From Streptomyces fulvorobeus (GTDB lineage Bacteria; Actinomycetota; Actinomycetes; Streptomycetales; Streptomycetaceae): a stretch of DNA of 64,000 bases. This document shows positions 54,001 to 63,379 of this stretch, piece after piece (the first letter of the stretch is position 1; each line of letters begins with the position of its first letter). Both the position numbers and the translations under genes were made by a program. The notes beneath the pieces were generated by a model. That model was not told the DNA's origin. It ran no database searches and was given only the letters and a program-made list of their open reading frames with translations. The DNA is taken from NCBI RefSeq assembly GCF_013167895.1, contig NZ_BLWC01000001.1:1550001-1614000 (forward strand), in the 5' to 3' direction.

Positions 54001-56408
54001 GTCGGGCGCCTCGTCGGCCTGGCCGTCCTCGCCCTGCTCGATCCATACCTGACCGGTCCTCGCGAGGTCGACACGGCGCTGCGGGCCGTCGGCGGCGCCG
54101 TCCTTCTCCACGGTGTACGGGACGGTGGAGGCGCCCTCCTCGACCGCGATCCAGGCGAACGCCCCGTAGGCGTCCCGCCCGGCGAAGTCGGCCGTCTTCT
54201 CCCCGGACTTCAGCTGCCAGCCGTCGTAGTCGCCGTCCGCGCGCCGGTAGTGGACGACTGCGTGGTCACGCTCCACGGCGACGGGCCTCTCCGGCGGCGG
54301 GGCCTGGCCCGCCGTGGACGAGGCGGACGCACTGGCGGTTCGGCCCGTCCGGTCGACGACAACGGCCTTGTAGCGCAGGGGGTTCCGGCCGCGACCGAGC
54401 GGTCCAGATACTGGGTGACCTTGTAGGGGGCGTGGTCGGCGGAGCCGAGCGTGCGCCACTTCCCGTCGCCGGTCTGCGCCGCGAGGACGACGCGGTTGAG
54501 CTGTCCGCCCTCGACGTCGGCGGTGACCTCCACGGTGCCGGTGGCCCCGGCGGCGGGCGCCTTCAGGGTGATGGCCGGCGCGGCGCCCGGGGTGCCCAGC
54601 GGCCGGTCGGCGCGCAGCACGGTGCTGCCGAGCGCCGGCACGGTGACGCTGAGCCGTTTGTCGGCGCCGCTGCGGCTGACTCCCGAACCTCCGTACAGCG
54701 TACGGAAGTTCATACCGGCCGACTCGGTGGACAGTTCGACGGTCCGGGGCTCGGCGGCGTTGTTGGTGGCCACGACGTACTCGTACGGGCGCTTGGGGTC
54801 CGTACGGGAGAAGGCGTGGACGGAGCCTTGCGCGTACCGCTCGGTCTGGACGCCGTCACGCAGGGCCGGGTGCTCCCTGGTGAGCTGGGACAGGGCGGCG
54901 ATGGAGCGGTAGAGGGGGTGCTGGGTGTCGTACGCGTCGGAGGCGTGCGTACGGTCCGTGCCGAGCTGGTCGTCGTCGAGGTAGTCGGCGGTCCTGGAGG
55001 CGAAGAGGGTCTGCCGGGCGTCCTTGTCGCCGCCCGCGCCGGTGAAGCCCTGTTCGTCGCCGTAGTAGACGACCGGGTTGCCGCGGCCCAGGAACATCAG
55101 CTCGTTGGCGAGGCGGGCCCGCTTCACCAGTTCGGCGTCGTCCGCTCCCGGGTTGTCCTGCTCGACGAAGGTGCCGATGCGGCCCATGTCGTGGTTGCCG
55201 AGGAACGTGACCTGCTCGTAGGCGTTGGCCTTGTCCGTGGTGTAGCGGTAGTCGCGGCCGTAGACGGCGGCGAGCCTGGAGGCCGGGGCGCCCTGGGAGG
55301 CGTACTGGCGTGCCGCCTCCTGGAAGGGGAAGTCGAGCGTGGAGTCCAGCCGTCCGCGCGTCACGTAGGGCGAGGTGATCGCGGTGTCCGCGGAGTAGAC
55401 CTCACCGAACATGAAGAAGTCGTCCCGGCCCTGCTCGGCCGCGTAGTCGTCCAGGGCGGTCGCCCACTGGGTCCAGAAGTCCAGGTCGACGTGTTTGACG
55501 GTGTCGATGCGGAAGCCGTCGATGTCGAAGTCGCGGACCCACTTCCGGTAGATCTCCGCCATGCCGGAAACCACCTCGGGACGCTCGGTCCAGAGGTCGT
55601 CGAGGCCGGAGAAGTCGCCGTACTCGGTGGACTCGCCCGCGTAGGTCGAGTCGCCGCGGTTGTGGTACATCGTGGGGTCGTTGAGCCAGGCGGGCACCTT
55701 GGTGCCGGCGTCCGTGCTCCGGGGGGTGTACGGGAAGGAGTCCTCGTCCACCCTCGCCATGCCGGCGGTGTCGTCGAACGGGCGGCCGTCCCGGTCGAGG
55801 TAGGGGAAGGCACCCTTGGGCTTGTAGCCGTACTCCTTCTCGGCGTAGTCGACGGTGTCCGCTGTGTGGTTGGTGATGACGTCGAAGAAGACCTTCATGC
55901 CCTTGCCGTGGGCCTTGTCGATCAGCGTCGACAGGTCGGCGTTGGTCCCGAAGTGCGGGTCCACCTGGGTGAAGTCGGTGATCCAGTAGCCGTGGTAGCC
56001 GGCCGAGGCGTCCTTGCCCGTGCCCTGCACGGGGCGGTTCTTGAAGATCGGGGCGAGCCAGATGGCGGTGGTGCCGAGACCCTTGATGTAGTCGAGCCTC
56101 CGCGTCAGGCCCTTCAGGTCCCCGCCCTGGTAGAACCCCTTGTCGGTGGGGTCGTACCCGGTCTCCAGCCGGGTGCCGGTCAGCCCGCCGCGGTCGTTGG
56201 AGGTGTCGCCGTTGGCGAACCGGTCGGGCAGCACGAAGTAGAACTGCTCGCGGGTCAGGTCGTGCCTGGCGGGTTCGGCGGCCAGCTTCGCGTCCGACGG
56301 CGGGCCGGGAGGCTTCGGCGCGGCGGACGCCGACGCGGCCGGCACGACGGGCATGAGAGCCACGCACAGGGCGGCGACGGCTCCCCGTCTGAGGGTGGTA
56401 CGGGACAC
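51091..56408 (-). pseudogene. giant secreted amylase-pullulanase, frame broken by one missing base
   Basis: The restored protein has 1772 residues. From GTG 56408 (AAGGAG upstream) come a signal peptide ('AVAALCVALMPVVPAASASA') and a GH13 alpha-amylase module with D in 'IDGFRIDTVKH', E in 'FMFGEVYS' and D in 'FLGNHDMGRIG'. Two CBM41-like repeats ('HYRRADGDYDGW', 'NYHRPDGDYDGWGLHTW') and a CBM48-like domain follow. The pullulanase module has 'FNWGYDPLHY', 'VDGFRFDLMGHH', '[10 protein letters not shown]' and 'YSDAHDNET'. The frame shifts at the five-G run 54378-54382; six Gs join 'SVAAGTP' to 'LRYKAVVVDRTG'. The S. coelicolor homologue SCO2226 has the same layout. It degrades starch and pullulan outside the cell. 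Confidence 0.87.
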
Positions 56409-56447
56409 GGGGACGGTCTCCTTGGGTGGGTCGGGGAGTCGGTGGTT

Positions 56448-56508
56448 CCTGCGGCGCCCGGGACCCGGGCGCGCGCCCGGCTCCCGGGCGCGCACTCGGG
56501 TCCGCAGG
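56448..56508 (-). terminator. G/C-rich hairpin after the alpha-amylase gene
   Basis: CCTGCGG / CCGCAGG outer arms enclose nested CCCGGG repeats in the 103-bp space between the two starch genes. It starts 4 bases after the amylase stop on the minus strand. Confidence 0.6.
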
Positions 56509-56511
56509 AGG

Positions 56512-58227
56512 TCAGGCGCGCCAGACGTCGGCCGTCAGCGCGACCTTGCCGGTGGCGGGGACCGTGGCCGTGCGGTTGGCGCCGCTCTCCCAGGTCACGT
56601 TGCCGCTCGCGTCCTTGCGGACGTACTTGTACGCGAAGGCCGTTCCCGCCGGCAGGCTCACGTCGAGATTCCAGACGGGGTACGCGGCCGGGTCGAGCTT
56701 CGGCGCGTTGGCGGTGTTCCAGCCGCCGAGGGCGGGCTGGTCGCCGGTGACGTGGATGCTCTGGCCGGACTGGGTGGTGGCGTTGACGCCGAAGGAGGCA
56801 CCGGATGTGCCGGTTCCGGGGCCGGTGCCACCGCCGCAGGTGCGGGCGTTGGCGTGCAGGGCGACCGCCGTGCCGGCACCGAGCGTGGCCGTGAACTGGC
56901 CGGAGCCGTTGACCGTGACGCCCTTGCCGGACTGGACGTCGCAGTAGTCACCGGCGGGCAGCCCGGTCTGGAACGTACGGGTGAGCGAGGAGCCCTCGTG
57001 GTTGATCGCGACGTACGCCTTGGTGCCACGGCCGAACGCGATCTGGTCGCCGCCGTTGTCCCACCAGTGGGAGAGCGCCTGGCCACGGGCCGCGTTGCGG
57101 AAGCCGACCATGGAGGAGATCTCCCGCCAGGCGTGCTGGCACTTCCAGCCGTCGCTGTAGCAGGCGTTCACCTGACCGCCGTTGGGCGGTCCGGCGTCGT
57201 GGTTGCTGAACTCGTAGCCGGAGTGGACGTCCGGGGCGCCGTAGGGGTAGGCCAGCATGAAGACACCGGCCAGGGTGTACTTCGAGCCGTCCTTGTAGTT
57301 CAGGGTGTCGCCGCCCCGCTCCGTGTCGTGGTTGTCCACGAACACGGCCGACCTGGCCGAGTCCATGAATCCCCAGCCGGCGCCGAAGTTCTTCAGGTTG
57401 GCGAGGTTCTCGTTGTTGAAGACCTGCTTGAGGCTGCGGCCGTACCGGAACTCCTGGACGTCGCCGCTGCCGAGGTACTCCGAGGGCGAGACCGCCTCGC
57501 CCGCACCGTGGATCGCCTCGTGCTTCCAGTACACGCCCGGGTTGCTCAGCCGGGACTTGATGTCGGCCAGGTCGGCGGCGGGCATGTGCTTGGCCGCGTC
57601 GATCCGGAAGCCGTCGACCCCGAGGGAGAGCAGGTCGTTGAGGTAGGCGGCGATCCTGCCGCGCACGTAGTTCTCGCCGGTGTCCAGGTCGGCCAGGCCG
57701 ACCAGTTCGCAGTTCTGTACGTTGCCCCGGTCGCCGTAGTTGCTGATCTGCGACTGGCAGTCGTTCAGGTCGTTCACCGAGTAGACGCCCGGGTAGTCGT
57801 ACTTGGTGTACGGGCTGCCGCCGGTACCGGTGCCCGACCCCGCCGACATGTGGTTGATGACGGTGTCGGCGATGACCTTGACGCCCGCGCCGTGACAGGC
57901 GGCGACCATGGCCGAGAAGGCCGCACGGTTGCCGAGACGCCCGGCGATCTTGTAGCTGACCGGCTGGTAGGACGTCCACCACTGGCTGCCCTGGATGTGC
58001 TCCTGGGGCGGCGAGACCTGGACGAAGCCGTAGCCCGCCGGGCCGAGGCTCTCCTTGCACGCCTTGGCTATGGAGTCGAACTTCCACTCGAACATCACGG
58101 CGGTGACGTCCTTGTCGCCCGGACCTGCCGCCTGGGCGGTGCCTGCCGTGCCGAAGCCGGTGGGGACGGCGAGGACGGCGGCGCCTGCCACGAGGGCGAG
58201 TGCGGCAGACAGAGATCTGCGTGCCAT
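56512..58227 (-). CDS. secreted alpha-amylase with C-terminal CBM20 starch-binding domain
   Basis: A 571-aa endo-amylase. ATG 58227 follows AGGAGA and opens a signal peptide ('[19 protein letters not shown]'). The GH13 barrel has D in '[14 protein letters not shown]', the acid in '[12 protein letters not shown]' and D in '[11 protein letters not shown]'. Residues 470-571 are CBM20 ('[19 protein letters not shown]', '[19 protein letters not shown]'). It cuts starch to maltodextrins for import by MalEFG. Its upstream region has a good promoter and LacI-type operators. The gene belongs to the classical Streptomyces aml group. Confidence 0.93.
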   Translation of the reverse strand: MARRSLSAALALVAGAAVLAVPTGFGTAGTAQAAGPGDKDVTAVMFEWKFDSIAKACKESLGPAGYGFVQVSPPQEHIQGSQWWTSYQPVSYKIAGRLGNRAAFSAMVAACHGAGVKVIADTVINHMSAGSGTGTGGSPYTKYDYPGVYSVNDLNDCQSQISNYGDRGNVQNCELVGLADLDTGENYVRGRIAAYLNDLLSLGVDGFRIDAAKHMPAADLADIKSRLSNPGVYWKHEAIHGAGEAVSPSEYLGSGDVQEFRYGRSLKQVFNNENLANLKNFGAGWGFMDSARSAVFVDNHDTERGGDTLNYKDGSKYTLAGVFMLAYPYGAPDVHSGYEFSNHDAGPPNGGQVNACYSDGWKCQHAWREISSMVGFRNAARGQALSHWWDNGGDQIAFGRGTKAYVAINHEGSSLTRTFQTGLPAGDYCDVQSGKGVTVNGSGQFTATLGAGTAVALHANARTCGGGTGPGTGTSGASFGVNATTQSGQSIHVTGDQPALGGWNTANAPKLDPAAYPVWNLDVSLPAGTAFAYKYVRKDASGNVTWESGANRTATVPATGKVALTADVWRA

Positions 58228-58310
58228 GTCTTTTCTCCTGCTGTGGGGGAAACGCGGGGTGACGGACAGCCTCACGTGACAACGCGCCGTGCCTCAAAGG
58301 CTCATGAAGG

Positions 58311-58325
58311 TTCTTGCTGCAAGAA
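58311..58325. promoter_or_regulatory. palindrome downstream of the amylase promoter, candidate MalR/Reg1 operator
   Basis: TTCTTGCTGCAAGAA is a perfect palindrome around a central T, followed by TGCAAACC. It lies about 20 bases downstream of the predicted transcription start, so a bound LacI-type repressor would block the polymerase. Similar TTGCAGCAAG repeats are described in Streptomyces amylase promoters under MalR/Reg1 and glucose control. Confidence 0.65.
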
Positions 58326-58347
58326 TGCAAACCTTGCCGCGGAGCAG

Positions 58348-58376
58348 ACCGTACGAGCCCGCCCCGCCCGGGTCAA
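58348..58376 (-). promoter_or_regulatory. predicted amylase promoter
   Basis: On the minus strand, TTGACC (58376-58371) and TACGGT (58353-58348) are separated by 17 bases, close to the HrdB-type consensus. The start of transcription is expected near 58341. Confidence 0.65.
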
Positions 58377-58425
58377 CCCTTTGCGCATCCGCCGTTCACA
58401 TCCTCGAAACCGGCCAGATTTCTTT

Positions 58426-58452
58426 CTGCAAGCTCTTTCGCAAAATATTGCG
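58426..58452. promoter_or_regulatory. upstream GCAA/TTGC cluster, second candidate operator
   Basis: CTGCAAG (58426-58432) is followed by CGCAAAATATTGCG (58439-58452), whose arms CGCAA/TTGCG are inverted around AATA. It lies 50-80 bases upstream of the -35 box and shares the TTGCA core of the leader palindrome. Two sites could allow repression by looping. Confidence 0.5.
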
Positions 58453-58553
58453 GGCCTGTTACGTTCTACCGACTCCGGTCCGGCCGGCCGGGGGTCCCGG
58501 CCGCTTCGGCGCCGGGCCCCACGCGCCCGGCCGGCCGGGCCGGTCACGACAGC

Positions 58554-58616
58554 GAGAGGCACCCGGAGTCGCTCAACTCCCCGCCGGCCCATCCCGGGCC
58601 GACTCCGGTGCCTCTC
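58554..58616 (-). terminator. hairpin after the LacI-family gene
   Basis: GAGAGGCACCCGGAGTCG pairs with CGACTCCGGTGCCTCTC (one bulged C) around a 28-base loop, 30 bases after the regulator stop. It would end the maltose operon. Confidence 0.65.
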
Positions 58617-58645
58617 CTGTACGTCGCCGCCCGTCCCGCCCGCCC

Positions 58646-59692
58646 TCAGCGCAGACGGACCGCCGCGGTGGACCCCCGTACGACCAGCTCCGGCTGGAAC
58701 ACGTACTCCGTGCGCTGCACAGGGCTTCCGCCGATCTCCTCCAGCAGGGCCCCCACCGCCGCCGCCGCCATGGCCTGCACGGGCTGGCGCACGGTCGTCA
58801 GCGGCGGGTCGGTGAACGCGATCAGCTGCGAGTCGTCGAAGCCGACAACCGAGACGTCACGCGGTACGTCGAGCCCTCTCCCCCGGGCGGCGCGCACCAC
58901 GCCGAGGGCCATCAGGTCGCTGCCGCAGACGATGCCCGTACAGCCACGGTCGAGCAGGGCGCCCGCCGCCACCTGGCCGCCCTCCACGCCGAACAGCGTG
59001 GAGCAGACCAGGAGTTCGGCCTCGGCGGGGGACAATCCGAGCAGGGAGACCGCCGACTCGACGAAGCCGTCCCGCTTGCGGCGGGACGGCACATAACGCT
59101 GCGGTCCGATCGCCAGACCGATCCTGCGGTGGCCGAGCGCGGCGAGGTGCCCGACCGCCATCCGGACGGCGGCGGCGTCGTCGGGCGAGACGAACGGAGC
59201 GCTGATCCGCTCGTTGTAGCCGTTGATCAGGACGAACGGCACGCCCCGGTCGGACAGGGCGGCGTAGCGCGCCGGGTCCGCCGAGAGGTCGGCGTGCAGC
59301 CCGGACAGGAAGACGATGCCGCCGACCCCGCGTTCGACGAGCTGCTCGACGAGCTCGTCCTCCGTGGCGCCGCCGGGGAGCTGGGTGCAGAGCACCGGGG
59401 TGTAGCCGTGGCCGGCCAGGACCTGCTCGACGGACTGCGCGAACGCGGGGAAGATCGGGTTGGTGAGTTCGGGAGTCACCAGTCCGATCAGGCCGGCGCT
59501 GCGCCGGCGCAGCCGTACGGGCCGTTCGTAACCGAGGATGTCGAGCGCCGCGAGCACCCGCTGACGCGTGGTGTCCGCGACGCCCGGCTTCCCGTTGAGC
59601 ACCCGGCTGACGGTCGCCTCGCTGACCGCCGCCTGTCCGGCGATGTCGGAGAGCCGCAGCGCTCCGCCGGTGCGGGGTGCGGGGAGCGTCAC
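58646..59692 (-). CDS. malR: LacI-family maltose regulator (MalR/Reg1-like)
   Basis: A 348-aa repressor. The LacI headpiece is 'RLSDIAGQAAVSEATVSRVL' with the hinge 'RRRSAGLIGLVTPELTNP'. The periplasmic-binding-like core ends in 'LLEEIGGSPVQRTEYVFQPE'. GTG 59692 overlaps the alpha-glucosidase stop (GTGA), so it is translationally coupled to the last catabolic gene of the operon and would be autoregulated. It is likely to repress the mal operon and the amylase until maltodextrins appear. The name rests on context. In S. coelicolor I recall malR lying upstream of malE, so a second regulator may lie beyond this window. Confidence 0.82.
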   Translation of the reverse strand: MTLPAPRTGGALRLSDIAGQAAVSEATVSRVLNGKPGVADTTRQRVLAALDILGYERPVRLRRRSAGLIGLVTPELTNPIFPAFAQSVEQVLAGHGYTPVLCTQLPGGATEDELVEQLVERGVGGIVFLSGLHADLSADPARYAALSDRGVPFVLINGYNERISAPFVSPDDAAAVRMAVGHLAALGHRRIGLAIGPQRYVPSRRKRDGFVESAVSLLGLSPAEAELLVCSTLFGVEGGQVAAGALLDRGCTGIVCGSDLMALGVVRAARGRGLDVPRDVSVVGFDDSQLIAFTDPPLTTVRQPVQAMAAAAVGALLEEIGGSPVQRTEYVFQPELVVRGSTAAVRLR

Positions 59693-61365
59693 ACCGTCCA
59701 CCACACCGTGGTCTCGGCGGGCAGCTCGAACTCGGCTCCGTCGGCGCTCACGGGCGCGCTGCTCAGCAGCACACTGCCGCGGACCGGCATCCGCACCGGG
59801 CGGGCGGTGGTGTTGACGGTGCAGACGAAGCCGGGGCGCGCGAAGACGAGGACGCCTTCGGGGGCGTCCAGCCACTCCACGGCGGTTCCGGCGCCGAGGC
59901 CCGGGTGGGCGCGGCGGGCGGTGATCGCCGCGCGGTACAGCTCCAGGGTGGAACCCTCCACACCGGTCTGCGCCTCGACGGAGAGCTCGCCCCAGCCGGC
60001 GGGCTGGGGCAGCCAGCTGCCGCCCTCGCCGAAGCCGTACGAGCTGCCGCCGCGGGTCCACGGGATCGGCACCCGGCAGCCGTCGCGGAAGCCGTCCTGG
60101 CCCTCCGCGCGGAAGAACGACGGGTCCTGGCGTGCCTCGTCGGGCAGGTCGGTGACGTCGGGCAGGCCGAGCTCCTCGCCCTGGTAGACGTAGGCGGAGC
60201 CGGGCAGTGCCAGCATCAGCAGGGTCGCGGCGCGGGCGCGGCGCAGACCCGTCTCGCGGTCGCCCGCTGTGCGGATCTGGGTGCCGAGGCCCGGCGGGTT
60301 GGCGAAGCGGGTGGCGTGCCGGGTCACGTCGTGGTTGGAGAGCACCCAGGTGGTCGGGGCTCCGACCGGACGCATGGCGTCGAGCGAGGTGTCGATGACC
60401 TTGCGCAGCTCGGCGGCGTCGAAGGCGGTGCCGAGGTACTGGAAGTTGAACGCCTGGTGCATCTCGTCGGGGCGTACGTAGTTGGCGGTGCGCTCGACGG
60501 TGGGCGTCCACGCCTCGGCGACGGCGATCCGCTCACCGGGGTACTCGTCGAGGATGACGCGCCAGCTGCGGTAGATCTCGTGCACCCCGTCCTGGTCGAA
60601 GAACGGCATGACATCGTTTCCGAGCAGCTTCAGCTGGTCGTGCGCGCCGAGGTCGGGCAGGCCCTCGGCCTTGACGAGGCCGTGGGCGACGTCGACGCGG
60701 AAGCCGTCGACGCCCATGTCGAGCCAGAAGCGCAGGATCGAGCGGAACTCGTCGGCGACGGCGGGGTGTTCCCAGTTGAAGTCGGGCTGCTCGGGGGCGA
60801 AGAGGTGGAGATACCAGTCGCCGGGCGTGCCGTCCGGGTCGGTGATCCTGGTCCAGGCGGGGCCGCCGAAGATGGACTCCCAGTCGTTGGGCGGCAGTTC
60901 ACCGTTCTCGCCCTTGCCGGGGCGGAAGTGGTAGCGGTCGCGCAGGGCCGAGCCGGGGCCCTCGGCGAGGGCGCGCCTGAACCAGTCGTGCTGGTCGGAC
61001 GAGTGGTTGGGCACCAGGTCGACGATGATGCGCAGGCCCAGCGCGTGGGCCTCGCGGATCAGGGCGTCGGCGTCCAGCAGCGTGCCGAACATCGGGTCGA
61101 TGGCCCGGTAGTCGGCGACGTCGTAACCGGCGTCCGCCTGCGGCGAGGCGTAGAAGGGGCTGAGCCAGACCGCGTCGACACCGAGGCTCCTGAGGTACGG
61201 GAGACGAGCGGTGACGCCTGGCAGATCGCCCATGCCGTCGCCGTTGCCGTCGGCGAAGCTCCGTGGATAGACCTGGTAGATCACCGCGTCCTGCCACCAG
61301 CCGGTGCGGTGGCCCGGGGCGCCGTCGGACGTGCCGGTGGAGGGGGCAGCGAGGTGCTGGGTCAT
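59689..61365 (-). CDS. aglA: GH13 alpha-glucosidase (AglA-like)
   Basis: A 558-aa cytosolic oligo-1,6/alpha-1,4-glucosidase type enzyme with no signal peptide. 'WWQDAVIYQVYPRSFADGNG' opens the barrel. Catalytic residues are D in 'GVDGFRVDVAHG', E in 'RIAVAEAWTP' and D in 'WVLSNHDVTRHATRF'. 'DLVPNHSSDQHDWF' is also typical. It splits imported maltose or maltodextrin to glucose. It is separated from malG by 101 bp containing a hairpin, so expression may be lower than that of the transporter. It is coupled to the LacI gene downstream. Confidence 0.9.
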   Translation of the reverse strand: MTQHLAAPSTGTSDGAPGHRTGWWQDAVIYQVYPRSFADGNGDGMGDLPGVTARLPYLRSLGVDAVWLSPFYASPQADAGYDVADYRAIDPMFGTLLDADALIREAHALGLRIIVDLVPNHSSDQHDWFRRALAEGPGSALRDRYHFRPGKGENGELPPNDWESIFGGPAWTRITDPDGTPGDWYLHLFAPEQPDFNWEHPAVADEFRSILRFWLDMGVDGFRVDVAHGLVKAEGLPDLGAHDQLKLLGNDVMPFFDQDGVHEIYRSWRVILDEYPGERIAVAEAWTPTVERTANYVRPDEMHQAFNFQYLGTAFDAAELRKVIDTSLDAMRPVGAPTTWVLSNHDVTRHATRFANPPGLGTQIRTAGDRETGLRRARAATLLMLALPGSAYVYQGEELGLPDVTDLPDEARQDPSFFRAEGQDGFRDGCRVPIPWTRGGSSYGFGEGGSWLPQPAGWGELSVEAQTGVEGSTLELYRAAITARRAHPGLGAGTAVEWLDAPEGVLVFARPGFVCTVNTTARPVRMPVRGSVLLSSAPVSADGAEFELPAETTVWWTV

Positions 61366-61390
61366 GTCGTCCCTGGGGTGTCGGGTGGGG

Positions 61391-61427
61391 AGCGGCGCCG
61401 CGACCGGGTCGGGGTCCCGGCGCCGCT
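61391..61427 (-). terminator. intercistronic hairpin between malG and aglA
   Basis: Perfect 10-bp arms AGCGGCGCCG / CGGCGCCGCT with inner GACC/GGTC pairing. It is likely a partial terminator or mRNA stabiliser that sets the ratio of transporter to glucosidase message. Confidence 0.55.
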
Positions 61428-61466
61428 GTGACTGGTGCGATCGGTCGTACGTCGTGCGGCGGGCTC

Positions 61467-62345
61467 TCAGCCCTTGACGGCTCCGGCGGACATGCCGGTC
61501 ACCAGGTGGCGCTGGGCGAAGAGGAAGACGAGCGCCGCCGGTATCGCGATGAGTACGGACGCGGCGGTCATCGGACCCCACTGGGCGCCGTACTGGTTGA
61601 CGAACTTCTGGAGTCCGCCGGCGAGCGTGAGGTTCTCGTCGCCGACCATGAAGGCGGAGGCGTACGCCACCTCGCCCCAGGCGGTGATGAAGGAGTAGAA
61701 CGCGGTGACGGCGAGTCCGGGCTTGGCGAGCGGCAGGATGAGCCGCCAGAACGTGCCGAACGGGGTGAGGCCGTCGACCTGTCCCGACTCGTCGATCTCC
61801 CGCGGGATGGTGTCGAAGAAGCCCTTCATCATCCAGGCGCAGAACGGCACTGAGATGGTGAGGTAGGTGATCACGAGACCGGCGGGCTGGTTGAGCAGCC
61901 CGATGCTCGACATGATGTTGTAGATCGGCACGATGAGGACGGCGACCGGGAACATCTGGGTGATCAGCAGCGTCCACATCAGCCCCCGCTTGCCGGGGAA
62001 GCGGAAGCGGCTGACGGCGTAGCCCGTGGTGGCGGAGACGAACACACCGATGACGGTGGAGAGCCCCGCGATGATCACGGAGTTGCCGAACCAGCTGAGG
62101 AACTCGGTGTCCCGGATGAGGTTCGTGTAGTTGACGAACGTCGTGTCGCGGAAGAAGTCCGTCGTCGTCGCGTACTTGGCGGGCTTCAGCGAGGTCAGCA
62201 GGACCCAGAGCACCGGGAAGACCGCGATGACGGACGCGATGACCAGGGTGAGGTGCAGCCCCGCCGAGGCGAGCGGGGAGCGGTCGCCGCGCTGCCGCGG
62301 CTTGCGGACGGTGTTCCGGCCGGTGGTTTCCGTGACGGTGGTCAC
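61467..62345 (-). CDS. malG: maltose/maltodextrin ABC transporter permease MalG
   Basis: A 292-aa inner-membrane permease with six hydrophobic segments. The EAA loop that contacts the ATPase is 'REIDESGQVDGLTPFGTFWR'. 'WMMKGFFDTIPREI' and the C-terminal 'RHLVTGMSAGAVKG' are MalG-like. GTG 62345 overlaps the malF stop by 4 bp. No ATPase gene is in the window. In Streptomyces the shared ATPase MsiK, encoded elsewhere, powers such transporters. Confidence 0.92.
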   Translation of the reverse strand: MTTVTETTGRNTVRKPRQRGDRSPLASAGLHLTLVIASVIAVFPVLWVLLTSLKPAKYATTTDFFRDTTFVNYTNLIRDTEFLSWFGNSVIIAGLSTVIGVFVSATTGYAVSRFRFPGKRGLMWTLLITQMFPVAVLIVPIYNIMSSIGLLNQPAGLVITYLTISVPFCAWMMKGFFDTIPREIDESGQVDGLTPFGTFWRLILPLAKPGLAVTAFYSFITAWGEVAYASAFMVGDENLTLAGGLQKFVNQYGAQWGPMTAASVLIAIPAALVFLFAQRHLVTGMSAGAVKG

Positions 62346-63358
62346 CAGTTGTCTCCCTGCGTGCGGAGCACTCGCCGGTAGACGACGGCGAAGAGCATCA
62401 GGAGTACGAGGATCAGCACACCCCAGGTGGAGGACTGCGCGAAGTCGCGCGGGCTGATCTCGAAGGAGAATTTGTACGCCTGGGTCACCAGGATCTGGGT
62501 GGCTTCGCCGGGTCCGCCGCGGGTCAGCAGGAAGATGACCGGGAACATGTTGAAGGTCCAGATGGTGGAGAGCAGGATCACCGTGGTCGAGACCGGGCGC
62601 AGCCCGGGGAGGGTGATGTGGCGGAACCGCTGCCAGGGGGTGGCGCCGTCCATCTCCGCGGCCTCGTACTGCTCCGAGGGGATGGACTGCAACCCGCCGA
62701 GCAGGGCGACCATCATGAACGGGACGCCGAGCCAGACGTTGACGGCGATGACGGAGAACTTGGCCCAGGTGGGGTCGTTGAGCCACGGCACGCCGTCGAC
62801 GCCGGCGCCACCGAGGATCTTGTTGAGCAGCCCGCGGTCCTCGTTGTAGAGGAAGCGCCAGGCGAAGACCGAGACGAAGCCGGGGATGGCCCAGGGGAGG
62901 ATGAGTGCCATCCGGTAGGCGGAGCGCCCGGCGAAGCGCCGGTTGAGCATGTTGGCGAGGACCATGCCGAGGCAGAACGTGATGCTCACACAGGAGACCG
63001 TCCACACCAGCGTCCAGCCGAGCGTGCCGAGGAACTGGGTCCCTGTCAGTGCGTCGACGTAGTTGTCCGCACCCACGAACTCGTAGGTGGCGGGCATCTG
63101 GTTGACGCCGATGGACCGGGCGACGTTGCGCTCGTCGGCGTCCGTCAGGGAGAGCCAGACGCCGCGGACCAGCGGATAGCCGATGATCACGCCGATCACG
63201 AGGACGACGGGGGCGACCATCGTCCAGGCGTACCAGTGGACCGACAGAGCCCGCCGGAGCCTGCTCGGCGGCGGGGGGTTACCAGTGCCGCGGCTCCGGC
63301 CGCGGGCGACGTCGTCGCCCGCGGCCTTCGCCACCGACTGGCTGGTGTGGACAGCCAT
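62342..63358 (-). CDS. malF: maltose/maltodextrin ABC transporter permease MalF
   Basis: A 338-aa permease. A Pro/Gly/Arg-rich cytosolic N-terminus precedes six or more membrane helices ('WTMVAPVVLVIGVIIGYPLV'). The EAA loop is 'EQYEAAEMDGATPWQRFRHI'. It lacks the large periplasmic P2 loop of enterobacterial MalF, as is usual in Gram-positives. It starts 21 bases after the malE stop and overlaps malG. Confidence 0.92.
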   Translation of the reverse strand: MAVHTSQSVAKAAGDDVARGRSRGTGNPPPPSRLRRALSVHWYAWTMVAPVVLVIGVIIGYPLVRGVWLSLTDADERNVARSIGVNQMPATYEFVGADNYVDALTGTQFLGTLGWTLVWTVSCVSITFCLGMVLANMLNRRFAGRSAYRMALILPWAIPGFVSVFAWRFLYNEDRGLLNKILGGAGVDGVPWLNDPTWAKFSVIAVNVWLGVPFMMVALLGGLQSIPSEQYEAAEMDGATPWQRFRHITLPGLRPVSTTVILLSTIWTFNMFPVIFLLTRGGPGEATQILVTQAYKFSFEISPRDFAQSSTWGVLILVLLMLFAVVYRRVLRTQGDNW

Positions 63359-63379
63359 CAGCCGGCCTGCCTTCCTGGG

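Larger units (their letters stand above)
58228..58645 (-). promoter_or_regulatory. amylase upstream region (418 bp)
   Basis: It contains, in transcription order, the regulator-gene terminator, two inverted/direct GCAA-TTGC clusters, the -35/-10 pair and a palindrome in the leader. No gene is supported here. Confidence 0.6.

Noticed and set aside
51079..54426. Very long plus-strand open frame opposite the pullulanase
   Set aside because: It is a mirror of the third-position GC bias of the real gene, has no family motif and consists of Gly/Val/Arg-rich filler.
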